Source of the DNA: Betaproteobacteria bacterium
Lineage (GTDB): Bacteria > Pseudomonadota > Gammaproteobacteria > Burkholderiales > SG8-41
Assembly: GCA_900299145.1 (NCBI GenBank)
Contig: OMIN01000015.1
Location: 39,621-103,620, forward strand
DNA: 64,000 bases
Direction of reading: 5' to 3'
Shown: positions 9,421 through 17,091 of the stretch, in pieces
Position numbering within the stretch: position 1 is the first letter of the stretch
How the letters are laid out: each line of letters starts with the position of its first letter
Notes under the pieces: generated by a model
Told to the model about the DNA's origin: nothing
Databases searched by the model: none
Seen by the model: only the letters and a program-made list of their open reading frames with translations
Made by a program: the position numbers and the translations under genes

Positions 9421-10389
9421 ATGGCCATGTTTCGTAACTATCTGTTTTTATTAAGTATTTTTATTGCTTGTGGTGCGGCCCACGGCGCCACGCCGGCACG
9501 GCGCGCACCTGTCGCGCCGGTGCCTGCAACGGCGGTAGACGCTATGGGCAGCGAAATGCACGCGTGGTGCAACGCCGTCACGCTGGCGATTCCGCAAATC
9601 AAGTTGAAGCCGTGCATGAGCGCTGAGCTGAAACCGGTGACCGTGAAATCGGTGAAGGGCCGCCACATCATGCTGCGTGAATTCAGACCGGTGCAGCCGC
9701 CCGCCGCGCGCGTGCTGGTGATCGGCGGCATTCACGGCGACGAACTCACGTCGGCTTCGATCGTGTTCCGCTGGCTGGAGATCTTGCAGCAACCCGACAA
9801 CGCCGCCAATGTCTATCACTGGCGCGTCATTCCGGTGTTGAACCCCGACGGCCTGCTGGCCCGCCCGCCGACTCGCGTCAACGCCCGCGGTGTTGATCTG
9901 AATCGAAACTTTCCCACCTATAACTGGCTGAAAGAAGCGCCGCGTTACTGGGAAACCAAACCCCGCCGCGACCCGCGCCGCTATCCCGGCAAGGCGCCCG
10001 CCTCCGAGCCGGAATCACGCTGGCTGCACGACGAAATCGTGCGCTTTCGGCCCGACGTAATTGTGTCGATACATGCCCCGTACGGCGTGCTCGACTTTGA
10101 TGGCCCGCCCACCGGCGTCGAAGCGCCTCTGCGCTTTGGGCGGCTGCATCTGAATCGCGTCGGCGTGTATCCCGGCTCGCTCGGCAATTTCGGCGGCCTC
10201 AAGGAAGGCATCCCGGTGGTCACACTGGAACTGCCGCACGCGCTCAAAATGCCGAGCGAAGCGGAACTCACCCACGTGTGGAACGACATGCAGCGTTGGC
10301 TGCGGGTGAATCTCATTGAGCGGCGGATGGCGCAACCGCCGGCGGGCGAGCCCGTGGCAGTGAGCGAGGAATTTTCCGCGGCGCCATAG
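9421..10389 (+). CDS. Secreted M14-type zinc carboxypeptidase / murein peptide amidase-like
   Basis: Predicted periplasmic metallopeptidase of family M14. The zinc ligands appear as GGIHGDE (His-x-x-Glu) and the later SIHAP histidine. DLNRNFP supplies the substrate-binding Asn-Arg, and VTLELP carries the candidate catalytic Glu. The spacing suits the MpaA-like branch that trims cell-wall peptides, but substrate is not proven. ATG at 9421 starts a signal peptide (FLLSIFIACGAAHG) whose hydrophobic core is encoded by a dispersed AT-rich repeat. Confidence 0.85.
   Translation: MAMFRNYLFLLSIFIACGAAHGATPARRAPVAPVPATAVDAMGSEMHAWCNAVTLAIPQIKLKPCMSAELKPVTVKSVKGRHIMLREFRPVQPPAARVLVIGGIHGDELTSASIVFRWLEILQQPDNAANVYHWRVIPVLNPDGLLARPPTRVNARGVDLNRNFPTYNWLKEAPRYWETKPRRDPRRYPGKAPASEPESRWLHDEIVRFRPDVIVSIHAPYGVLDFDGPPTGVEAPLRFGRLHLNRVGVYPGSLGNFGGLKEGIPVVTLELPHALKMPSEAELTHVWNDMQRWLRVNLIERRMAQPPAGEPVAVSEEFSAAP
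9435..9454 (+). repeat. AT-rich dispersed 20-mer, copy 2
   Basis: Exact match to the consensus. It lies in the signal-peptide codons of the M14 peptidase, read in the sense NYLFLL. A second AAGTATTTTTATTG tract follows to 9466. Confidence 0.75.
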
Positions 10390-10416
10390 CACTATAGCCA
10401 CAATAGCGCCGGCGAT

Positions 10417-11175
10417 TCAGCGCGTCACGTTATCCAGCCATCGTTTTACGTGGCGCGAGAGTTCCTTTTCCGCGCCGTTGAAATAATGATCGGCGCCCGC
10501 GACGGAAATCTGCCCCGAGCCGCGCAAGCGTTTGATGGCGTCGGCGCGTTTTACGGCATTCGCCAGCACAGCAGGGAAGTCTTTTTCGCCGTAGATATCC
10601 AGTACCGGCGCCTTGAAGGTTTCGGCTTGCAAATACACGCCAGTGCTGATGCCGACCGCCGCCCACGCGTCAATGTCGCCAGCGTTTCCGTTGGCAATGA
10701 AGTGATTCACCATGCGTGCGCCCATGCTGTGTGCGGCGATGGCGATTTTTCGATGGCCTTTGTCGCGCAGAAATTTCACCGCCGCCTGCAAACGCTGCGC
10801 CGCGTCCGGGAAAAGCGCTGGGTAAGATTCGCCCTTGGCGTCAGCAGCAAGCACGGGCATTTGCACCGACAGCGTGGCGTAGCCCTGCTCGGATAAATCA
10901 CTGCGCAGCGCGTTAATGAGATTCCAGTCCGGGTGCACGCCCATGCCGTGCACCACGATCACACCCGCGCGCGGCTTCACGTTCGCAGCGTATATCGCGA
11001 GAAACTTGTGGCCGGACTCCTGCGCCAGGTACACCGCATCGCCAACCAGAATTGCCGGGGTGATTTCATCGGCCCAGCGCTTTTCACGGGCGTAGTCAGG
11101 GGATTGCGCCCACGCTGGGGCACCCCATAAAAATAAAAATAAAAACAGATACTTATGCGCTATGCGCCGCATCAT
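10417..11175 (-). CDS. Exported alpha/beta hydrolase, DUF3530-like
   Basis: 252 residues with an N-terminal signal peptide (KYLFLFLFLWGAPAWA) and an alpha/beta-hydrolase core. VVHGMGVHPDW forms the oxyanion region, AAHSMGARM is the nucleophile elbow (G/A-x-S-x-G), and late Asp (IYGEKDFP) and His (GADHYF) residues complete a plausible triad. The substrate is unknown. It starts inside the stop codon of the upstream enoyl-CoA hydratase (ATGA overlap), so the two share an operon with the Bug receptor at 11948. A dispersed AT-rich repeat encodes the signal-peptide core. Confidence 0.82.
   Translation of the reverse strand: MMRRIAHKYLFLFLFLWGAPAWAQSPDYAREKRWADEITPAILVGDAVYLAQESGHKFLAIYAANVKPRAGVIVVHGMGVHPDWNLINALRSDLSEQGYATLSVQMPVLAADAKGESYPALFPDAAQRLQAAVKFLRDKGHRKIAIAAHSMGARMVNHFIANGNAGDIDAWAAVGISTGVYLQAETFKAPVLDIYGEKDFPAVLANAVKRADAIKRLRGSGQISVAGADHYFNGAEKELSRHVKRWLDNVTR
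11136..11155 (-). repeat. AT-rich dispersed 20-mer, copy 3
   Basis: Matches the first 18 consensus positions and continues as repeated TTTTTA. It encodes KYLFLFLFL in the signal peptide of the DUF3530-like hydrolase, the same frame as copies 2 and 7. Confidence 0.65.
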
Positions 11176-11948
11176 TTCGCGCTGAATTTTGGCGCACGCT
11201 TGGCCAGAAACGCCGCCACGCCCTCGCGATAGTCAGCAGTGTCGAAACACGCAAAGCCTTCGTTCCACTCGGCGGGCGCTACGTCCGCGCGCACAGTCAG
11301 TCGTTCGATGAATTGCTTGTGCCAGCGCGCCACCAGCGGCGCGCCATCGGCAATGCGTTTGGCCATGGCGTACGCTTCAGCTTCAACCTGGTCGTCAGGC
11401 ACCACACGATTCACCAGGCGCTTTTGCAATGCCTCAGCTGCGCCAAACACGCGGCCTTCGAGCAAAATTTCCAGCGCCACCGCGCGCCCAACGAGCGCCA
11501 GCAGCCCCTGAAGCTCACCGAAACCCATGGTGAGTCCGAGCTTGTTGATCGGCGCACCGAACTTGCTCGATTCGCCGCAAATGCGCATGTCACAGCACGC
11601 GGCGATTTCGAGGCCGCCGCCCACGCACGCGCCTTTAATCATTGCCACTGTCGGGTGTTTGCAGTTGGCGACGGATTGCATGGTTTGATGAATCAGATCG
11701 CCGTATGCCTTGGCCTGTTTGGCATCGGCACGCTCCGTGGCGAACTCCGCGATATCCGCACCCGCGGCAAACGCCTTGTCGCCCGCGCCGCGCAGCACCA
11801 CACAGCGCAACGTCTCATCGGTGGAAAGCTCGCGCATCACTTCGCCCAGCCGTGCCCACGTCGGCCTGTTTAACGCATTCAACCGCTGCGGATTATTGAG
11901 CGCGACCGTCGCAACGTCGCCTGCTCGCGTAACAACCACGTGATCCAT
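11172..11948 (-). CDS. Enoyl-CoA hydratase/isomerase family protein (one catalytic Glu missing)
   Basis: 258-residue crotonase-fold enzyme acting on an acyl-CoA. The oxyanion-hole segments AFAAGADI (about 59-66) and GACVGGGLEIA (106-116) are intact. Of the two general acid/base glutamates of hydratases, E114 is present but the one expected at 134 is isoleucine (FGAPINKLG). It may therefore be an isomerase, hydrolase or another crotonase activity. ATG at 11948 overlaps the upstream Bug stop by one base (TGATG). Confidence 0.88.
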   Translation of the reverse strand: MDHVVVTRAGDVATVALNNPQRLNALNRPTWARLGEVMRELSTDETLRCVVLRGAGDKAFAAGADIAEFATERADAKQAKAYGDLIHQTMQSVANCKHPTVAMIKGACVGGGLEIAACCDMRICGESSKFGAPINKLGLTMGFGELQGLLALVGRAVALEILLEGRVFGAAEALQKRLVNRVVPDDQVEAEAYAMAKRIADGAPLVARWHKQFIERLTVRADVAPAEWNEGFACFDTADYREGVAAFLAKRAPKFSAK

Positions 11949-12898
11949 CAATCAATGCTCACGTTCGCCGCTTTCACCAGCTTGGCGTACTTGGCGAGTT
12001 CGGATTCAAGAAATTTTGCGAACGCTTCCGGCGTCATGGGATTGAGCTGCGTGCCCACTTCCTCGAGCTTGGCCTTGGCGTCTGGCAGGGCCATGATTTT
12101 GTTGACCTCGGTATTGAGCCGGGTAACGATGTCGCGCGAAATTTTCGCGGGCGCCATCATGCCGTACCAATTGGTCATTTCGAAGCCTTTCAGGCCCGCT
12201 TCCAGCATGGTCGGCACGTCGGCCAGCTGGCTCGCGCGCTTGGGCGTGGTTACCGCAAGCGCCTTCATCTTGCCCTGGCGCACAAACGGCAGCACCGGTG
12301 GCATGGTGTCGAAATTCATCACCACATGGCCGGCCACCAGGTCCACCACCGCCGGGCCACTGCCCTTGTATGGCACGTGCACCAGTTTGGTGTTGGTGGT
12401 GAGCTGGAACAACTCACCCGCCAGGTGCTGAGTGCTGCCCACGCCCGAGGACGCATAGTTGAGCGCTCCGGGCTTGGCTTTGGCAATGGCTACCAGTTCG
12501 GCGACGTTTTTTGCGGGGATCGAAGGATGCACCACCAGCACGTTCGGCACATAGCCTACGTAAGCCACCATCGCGAAATCGCGCTGCGCGTCGTAAGGCA
12601 ATTTCTTGTAGAGATTGGGCGCAATGCCATGAGAATTGACGTGGCCCATCAGCAGCGTGTAACCATCGGCAGGCGCCTTGGCAACAATATCCGAGCCAAT
12701 GGTGCCTGCCGCGCCCGCGCGATTGTCGACAATAAAACTTTGCCCCAATGCCTCCGTCAGCTTGGCGCCGATGATGCGCGCGACGATGTCAGTGCCACCG
12801 CCGGGTGCAAACCCCACGACGATGCGCGTCGATTTTGCAGGATATTGCTGCGCGCTGGCATGACCAGCCGTGCCCAGTGCCAGCACCGCACAAATCAT
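11948..12898 (-). CDS. Bug/TctC-family periplasmic solute receptor (1)
   Basis: 316-residue periplasmic receptor. After a short signal peptide ending near AGHASA come the family blocks STRIVVGFAPGGGTDIVAR, IVDNRAGAAGTIG, HVPYKGSGPA and a WYGMMAPA segment. The ATG at 12898 has no Shine-Dalgarno: a dispersed AT-rich repeat fills the initiation region, and the frame stays open upstream without an ATG. It is the first gene of an operon with an enoyl-CoA hydratase and a hydrolase. Ligand unknown; family ligands include carboxylic acids. Confidence 0.92.
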   Translation of the reverse strand: MICAVLALGTAGHASAQQYPAKSTRIVVGFAPGGGTDIVARIIGAKLTEALGQSFIVDNRAGAAGTIGSDIVAKAPADGYTLLMGHVNSHGIAPNLYKKLPYDAQRDFAMVAYVGYVPNVLVVHPSIPAKNVAELVAIAKAKPGALNYASSGVGSTQHLAGELFQLTTNTKLVHVPYKGSGPAVVDLVAGHVVMNFDTMPPVLPFVRQGKMKALAVTTPKRASQLADVPTMLEAGLKGFEMTNWYGMMAPAKISRDIVTRLNTEVNKIMALPDAKAKLEEVGTQLNPMTPEAFAKFLESELAKYAKLVKAANVSID

Positions 12899-12899
12899 G

Positions 12900-12919
12900 T
12901 AAGTATTTGTTTTAATTGA
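12900..12919 (+). repeat. AT-rich dispersed 20-mer, copy 4
   Basis: Exact consensus match, ending one base before the start codon of Bug receptor 1 when read on the minus strand. A TTTTTT tail follows to 12925. Confidence 0.75.
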
Positions 12920-12966
12920 TTTTTTGTAAGACGTAATGTGACCTGCGTGCCAGCCACCGTCAGCCT

Positions 12967-14001
12967 TTATTCGGCCCTGATGCCAGCGTCGCGGATGATC
13001 TTACCCCAACGCGCCACGTCGTTTTTCAAAACCCCGGCGAATTTTTCCGGCGCCATCAGTTCCACTTCCATGCCCTGCTGCGATAGTTTGTCGCGCAAAT
13101 CCTTTTGCGACAGCGTTTTGTTGGTGACAGCCGCGAGATACTGCACCATATCATTGGGCAACGCCTTGGGGCCGAGCACGCCGTACCACGTGGTGTAGTC
13201 GTACCCCGCAACACCGGCTTCGGCAATGGTCGGCAGTTCGGGAAACGCCGGGGACTTTTTCGCGCCCGATACGCCAAGCGCGCGCAGGCGGCCGCCGCGT
13301 ATGTGGCCCGCCGCCGCCGGCATGGTGGCAATCATCATCTGAATTTGCCCGCCGATGGTGTCGGTCAATGCCGGCCCCGCGCCTTTATAGGGCACGTGCT
13401 GCAACTGTACCTGCGCAAGACGCATGAACAATTCCACCGCCAGATGCGCCGAACTGCCGACGCCGCCGCTGCCATAGTTGATGCCTTTGGGCTTCGCCTT
13501 CGCCAGCGCGACGAGCTCCTTCACTGACTTTGCGGCCACAGTGGGGTTGACCACCATTACGTTCGGCGTGACACCCACCATCGCTATCGTGGCGAAATCA
13601 TTCACCGTGTCGTACGGCAGCTTGGAGTACAGCGTGGCGTTAAACGTCATGCCTTGATGGTTCATCATCAGCGTGTAGCCATCACCGGCGGCCTTGGCCA
13701 CGATGTCAGTGGCAATGGTGCCGCCGCCGCCGCCGCGGTTGTCGATCACCAGCGGCTGGCCGAGGGATGCCGACATTTGCTGCCCCACCATGCGCGCAAT
13801 CAAATCGGTGGTGCCGCCGGGCGCAAACGGCACCATGAAGCGTATGGGTTTGTCGGGATACGCGCCAGGTTTGGCGGCTTCCATCGGCGGCGGCGTTTCC
13901 TTCGCCTTGGCGGGCGGTTTCGCTTTGGTTTGGGCTTGTGCGGTTGCCGCCGCGAGCACCGCGCTGACGCACAGTGCCAGCAAGTATCCAGAGTAATGCA
14001 T
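12967..14001 (-). CDS. Bug/TctC-family periplasmic solute receptor (2)
   Basis: 344 residues. The signal peptide (YLLALCVSAVLAAATAQA) is followed by a Lys/Pro-rich linker (KAKPPAKAKETPPP) unusual among its neighbours, then the receptor core (DKPIRFMVPFAPGGTTDLIAR, LQHVPYKGAGPA, WYGVLGPKALP). I chose the second ATG (14001), which has GAGGAG six bases upstream; the ATG at 14007 would have no spacing. It follows the sugar-isomerase gene by 67 bases on the same strand. Confidence 0.92.
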   Translation of the reverse strand: MHYSGYLLALCVSAVLAAATAQAQTKAKPPAKAKETPPPMEAAKPGAYPDKPIRFMVPFAPGGTTDLIARMVGQQMSASLGQPLVIDNRGGGGGTIATDIVAKAAGDGYTLMMNHQGMTFNATLYSKLPYDTVNDFATIAMVGVTPNVMVVNPTVAAKSVKELVALAKAKPKGINYGSGGVGSSAHLAVELFMRLAQVQLQHVPYKGAGPALTDTIGGQIQMMIATMPAAAGHIRGGRLRALGVSGAKKSPAFPELPTIAEAGVAGYDYTTWYGVLGPKALPNDMVQYLAAVTNKTLSQKDLRDKLSQQGMEVELMAPEKFAGVLKNDVARWGKIIRDAGIRAE

Positions 14002-14068
14002 GATCATCTCCTCGAATGAGCCGGGTCTGCGCCCGAATGCTCTAATAACGCGTCAGATTGCCAGCAGC

Positions 14069-14896
14069 TTACACTTTAACGCCTGCCGCCTTCGCCTTCT
14101 TCACGAAATATTCACGTGCCGCCAGCATCGCATCCAGCGTGCCGAATGCATTGGTGTAGTGGCCCTTAAAGCCCGCGCCCTCGATCAGTTTGAACATTTT
14201 GCCGAAGTTCATGTTGCCCTTGCCTGGCACCAGATGCTCCTCGAAGCCGTTGCGCCAGCAGTCCGCAAGCCGCACTTCGTGCACACGCTTGAAGTTCAAC
14301 GCCTTTACAAAACCCTCAACGCCCTCCGGCACCAGATGGGCGTGGTTAGCGGTGAAACTCAGTTTGAAATTCGGCGATTGAATATCCCAATAGTACTGCC
14401 ACTCTTCGACGGTGTGCGCGAGGTAATGCACCTCGGCGTTGTCCGGCTCCTTGTTGAGATTTTCCAGCAGAATCAACGCACCTTTTTTCTCGGCGTACGT
14501 CACCACTTTTTCAAGACGCGCCTTGCCCGCCGCCATGCGCATGTCCTTGTCGCGGGTGAAGTGGTAGCCCGCGTGCATTTCCGTCCACGACGCGCCGAGC
14601 TTGACCACCAGATCGACGTATTTTTTCAGATACGCCGTCACTGCATCGGCGACAATCGGTGAATACTCCGCCACGTTCACCGCAGAGCTGGAATGCAGGC
14701 CCAGTTCGAGGCCGTGTTTATCCAGCGATTTGCGAATGGCGGCACAGCGCTTGTTGTCGAATTTTGTCAGCGCGTTGTCGCCGGTATCGAGCTGGATGTC
14801 AATGTGTTTCAGGCCGTTTTTCGCGGCCCAGTCGATGGCGTCTTCCAGTTTCAGGCGGCGGCTGATGTCGATGCCGATGCGGTCGATGAGTTTCAT
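14069..14896 (-). CDS. Sugar phosphate isomerase/epimerase-like TIM-barrel protein
   Basis: 275 residues of the AP-endonuclease-2 (xylose-isomerase-like) TIM-barrel family. The pattern of metal-binding residues is plausible: E in WTEMHAGYH, E in LILLENLNKEP, H in FTANHAHLV, and a late E in RVHEVRLADC. Family members isomerise or epimerise ketoses or hydroxypyruvate-like compounds; the substrate cannot be told here. It is upstream of, and probably co-transcribed with, Bug receptor 2, which could bind its substrate. Confidence 0.82.
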   Translation of the reverse strand: MKLIDRIGIDISRRLKLEDAIDWAAKNGLKHIDIQLDTGDNALTKFDNKRCAAIRKSLDKHGLELGLHSSSAVNVAEYSPIVADAVTAYLKKYVDLVVKLGASWTEMHAGYHFTRDKDMRMAAGKARLEKVVTYAEKKGALILLENLNKEPDNAEVHYLAHTVEEWQYYWDIQSPNFKLSFTANHAHLVPEGVEGFVKALNFKRVHEVRLADCWRNGFEEHLVPGKGNMNFGKMFKLIEGAGFKGHYTNAFGTLDAMLAAREYFVKKAKAAGVKV

Positions 14897-15085
14897 GCTG
14901 TGCGCTCCTGTGGGCTGTTGGCGACCCCACCGGCCGGCGCGCTGCCTTGCGCAGGCGGCGCGCGGGGTCCGCGCCGGAAGTTTCTGGAATAGCGTTCAGT
15001 GCTGGCCGCGATGATAACGCGGCTTGCCGCCGCGGCACAGGCGGCGCACAATCACCGCATCATCACTTCCATTTAGGAAACCCCC

Positions 15086-15568
15086 ATGCCCGATACCGCT
15101 GCCAGCCCCGCCTCGTCCACCAACGCCGCGCCGAAATTTTTTCAAGGGTTTTTGCACTTTAACATCCGCTGCTCGGAGGAAGACCTGCCGGCCATCGAAA
15201 AATTCTACGGCGATGTGCTTGACCTCAAAAAGGGCCCGCGCCCGAACTTTGTCGGCGCCGGCATCTGGCTTTACTACGGCGACGACCCGATTTTGCACGT
15301 CGGCGCGCGTTTCAAGAAAGGCGAGCAGATCAAGGATTACCACAGCGGCAGCCTCGACCACATCGCGTGGAAAGCCAGCGGCGCGGTGGAGTTCCGCAAG
15401 CGCCTGAAAAAACTCGACATCGAATTCGAGGAGCAAAACATCAAGGACGCCGGCTATCAGGTGTTTCTATACGACCCGGTCGGCACCAAACTCGAATTCA
15501 ACTTTGTGAATGAGCATGTACCCGATGCGGTGCCGCTGGGAACTACGGCGCAGGCGAATTTGCGGTAG
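15086..15568 (+). CDS. VOC (glyoxalase/dioxygenase) superfamily protein
   Basis: 160 residues, one vicinal-oxygen-chelate unit made of two beta-alpha-beta-beta-beta modules. HFNIRCSEEDLPAIEKFYGDVL is the first module and LDHIAWKASG with PVGTKLEFNF the second. The histidines in these strands and the late Glu could ligate a metal. Specific reaction unknown. It stands alone on the plus strand, has AGGAAA before its ATG, and ends at a strong hairpin terminator. Confidence 0.85.
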   Translation: MPDTAASPASSTNAAPKFFQGFLHFNIRCSEEDLPAIEKFYGDVLDLKKGPRPNFVGAGIWLYYGDDPILHVGARFKKGEQIKDYHSGSLDHIAWKASGAVEFRKRLKKLDIEFEEQNIKDAGYQVFLYDPVGTKLEFNFVNEHVPDAVPLGTTAQANLR

Positions 15569-15584
15569 GTGGCTGTATTTCCAG

Positions 15585-15617
15585 CAGTTCAGTAAGGGCG
15601 ACTCACTTACTGAACTG
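15585..15617. terminator. Bidirectional hairpin terminator
   Basis: Perfect 12-bp inverted repeat (15585-15596 CAGTTCAGTAAG with 15606-15617) around a 9-base loop. It lies between the convergent VOC gene and the small membrane-protein gene. No long T-tract, so termination strength is uncertain. Confidence 0.65.
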
Positions 15618-15622
15618 TTGCC

Positions 15623-15841
15623 TTACTGAGTTTCTTGGTTTTTCCCGCGCCGCGCCACAAGTATCGCGAAATGCATCACGAATCCTATGGCACCGAACAC
15701 CCATCCAGCAGCTATAAAGACAACGACGGCGTGTCCGTATCGCGACCCAACCATGGCACCAAGGAGCGTGCTTCCTATAAACCAAAGCACAAAAAACCCA
15801 ACTAACTTCCAAACAAACTCGGCACGTGGTTCTACGGCCAT
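15623..15841 (-). CDS. Small two-helix membrane protein, unknown function
   Basis: 72 residues with two clear hydrophobic helices (about 12-30 VGFFVLWFIGSTLLGAMVG and 38-60 AVVVFIAAGWVFGAIGFVM), then a basic tail (ARRGKNQETQ). Not recognised. It is 7 bases downstream of the aminotransferase gene and ends at the shared hairpin, so it looks like the last gene of that transcript. Confidence 0.6.
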   Translation of the reverse strand: MAVEPRAEFVWKLVGFFVLWFIGSTLLGAMVGSRYGHAVVVFIAAGWVFGAIGFVMHFAILVARRGKNQETQ

Positions 15842-15848
15842 GTTTAGA

Positions 15849-17033
15849 TCAACTGTTTGATTTTATTAAGTTTTCCGTAAGACTCTCCATCGCCGCCTCA
15901 ACCCCGCCCTTCTTGTACGGCACCTTGGCGAGCTTCAAGCCCATTTCCACGCCAGCCAGCGTACCCATCAGGGTAAGATCGTTAAAGTCGCCGATGTGGC
16001 CGATGCGAAACACTTTGTCGGCGATTTTGCCCAGCCCGCTGCCGAGCGACATGTTGAAGTTGTCCAGCACCACTTTGCGAAACGCGACTTCACTGTGGCC
16101 CGTCGGCATCAGCACAGCCGTGACGATGCTGGAATGTTCGGTTTCGTTTTGACACAGAATATCCAGGCCCCAGGTTTGCACCGCGCGGCGTGTGGCTTCA
16201 GCGTGGCGGTCGTGGCGCTTGAATACGTTATCCAGCCCTTCCTCTTCGAGCATGGCGACTGCTTCGCGCAGGCCGTAGAGCAGGTTGGTCGCGGGCGTGT
16301 ACGGAAAATACCCTGTCTTGTTGGGGCCGATCATTTCGTCCCAGCTCCAATACGAGCGCGGCAGTTTGGCGTTCTTTGACGCAGCCAGCGCTTTTTCACT
16401 GACGGCGTTAAACGACAGGCCCGGCGGCAGCATCAACCCTTTTTGCGAACCAGCGACGGTGACATCCACGCCCCATTCGTCGTGCCGGTAATCAATAGCA
16501 CCGAGGCCCGACACGGTATCCACCAGCAGCAACGCCGGGTGCTGCGCGCGGTCGATAGCTTTGCGCACCTCGGCGATTTTGCTGGTAACGCCGGTGGAAG
16601 TTTCGTTATGCACCACGCACACGGCCTTGATGGCGTGTGCCTTGTCGTCATTCAGTTTGGCTTCGATCTGCGTGGCATCGATACCACGGCGCCAGTCGCC
16701 GCCGATGAATTCCGGCTGCAGGCCCAGCCGCGTGGCAAGGTTTTTCCACAAAGTTGCGAATTGCCCGGTTTCATACATCAGCACCTTGTCGCCGGGCGAC
16801 AGCGTATTGACCAGCGCTGCTTCCCACGCGCCGGTGCCGGAGGCCGGGTAAATCATCACCGCGCCCTTGGTTTTGAAAACGCGCCGCATACCGTTCAGGA
16901 CATCGTGCCCCAACTGCGCGAAATCCGGCCCGCGATGGTCGATGGTGGGGTGATCGATGGCGCGCAAAATGCGGTCGGGCACGTTGGACGGGCCGGGAAT
17001 TTGCAAAAAGTGACGGCCTGCGGTGTAGGGCAT
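15849..17033 (-). CDS. Serine/alanine-glyoxylate aminotransferase (class V PLP enzyme)
   Basis: 394-residue fold-type I aminotransferase. The start (LQIPGPSNVPDRIL), VHNETSTGV, LVDTVSGLG and the PLP-lysine segment VAGSQKGLMLPPG are typical of serine-glyoxylate aminotransferases, which make glycine and hydroxypyruvate. It is divergent from a large FAD/Fe-S dehydrogenase with a short shared promoter region, suggesting a common 2-hydroxyacid/glyoxylate pathway (inference). A dispersed repeat occupies the last codons. Confidence 0.88.
   Translation of the reverse strand: MPYTAGRHFLQIPGPSNVPDRILRAIDHPTIDHRGPDFAQLGHDVLNGMRRVFKTKGAVMIYPASGTGAWEAALVNTLSPGDKVLMYETGQFATLWKNLATRLGLQPEFIGGDWRRGIDATQIEAKLNDDKAHAIKAVCVVHNETSTGVTSKIAEVRKAIDRAQHPALLLVDTVSGLGAIDYRHDEWGVDVTVAGSQKGLMLPPGLSFNAVSEKALAASKNAKLPRSYWSWDEMIGPNKTGYFPYTPATNLLYGLREAVAMLEEEGLDNVFKRHDRHAEATRRAVQTWGLDILCQNETEHSSIVTAVLMPTGHSEVAFRKVVLDNFNMSLGSGLGKIADKVFRIGHIGDFNDLTLMGTLAGVEMGLKLAKVPYKKGGVEAAMESLTENLIKSNS
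15850..15869 (+). repeat. AT-rich dispersed 20-mer, copy 5
   Basis: Two mismatches to consensus. It covers the last codons of the glyoxylate aminotransferase on the antisense strand. Confidence 0.55.
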
Positions 17034-17091
17034 GGGAAGTCTCCGCGAAAGGGTGCGGTATTATAAGGGCAGTCCATCCGTGAACGTGCCC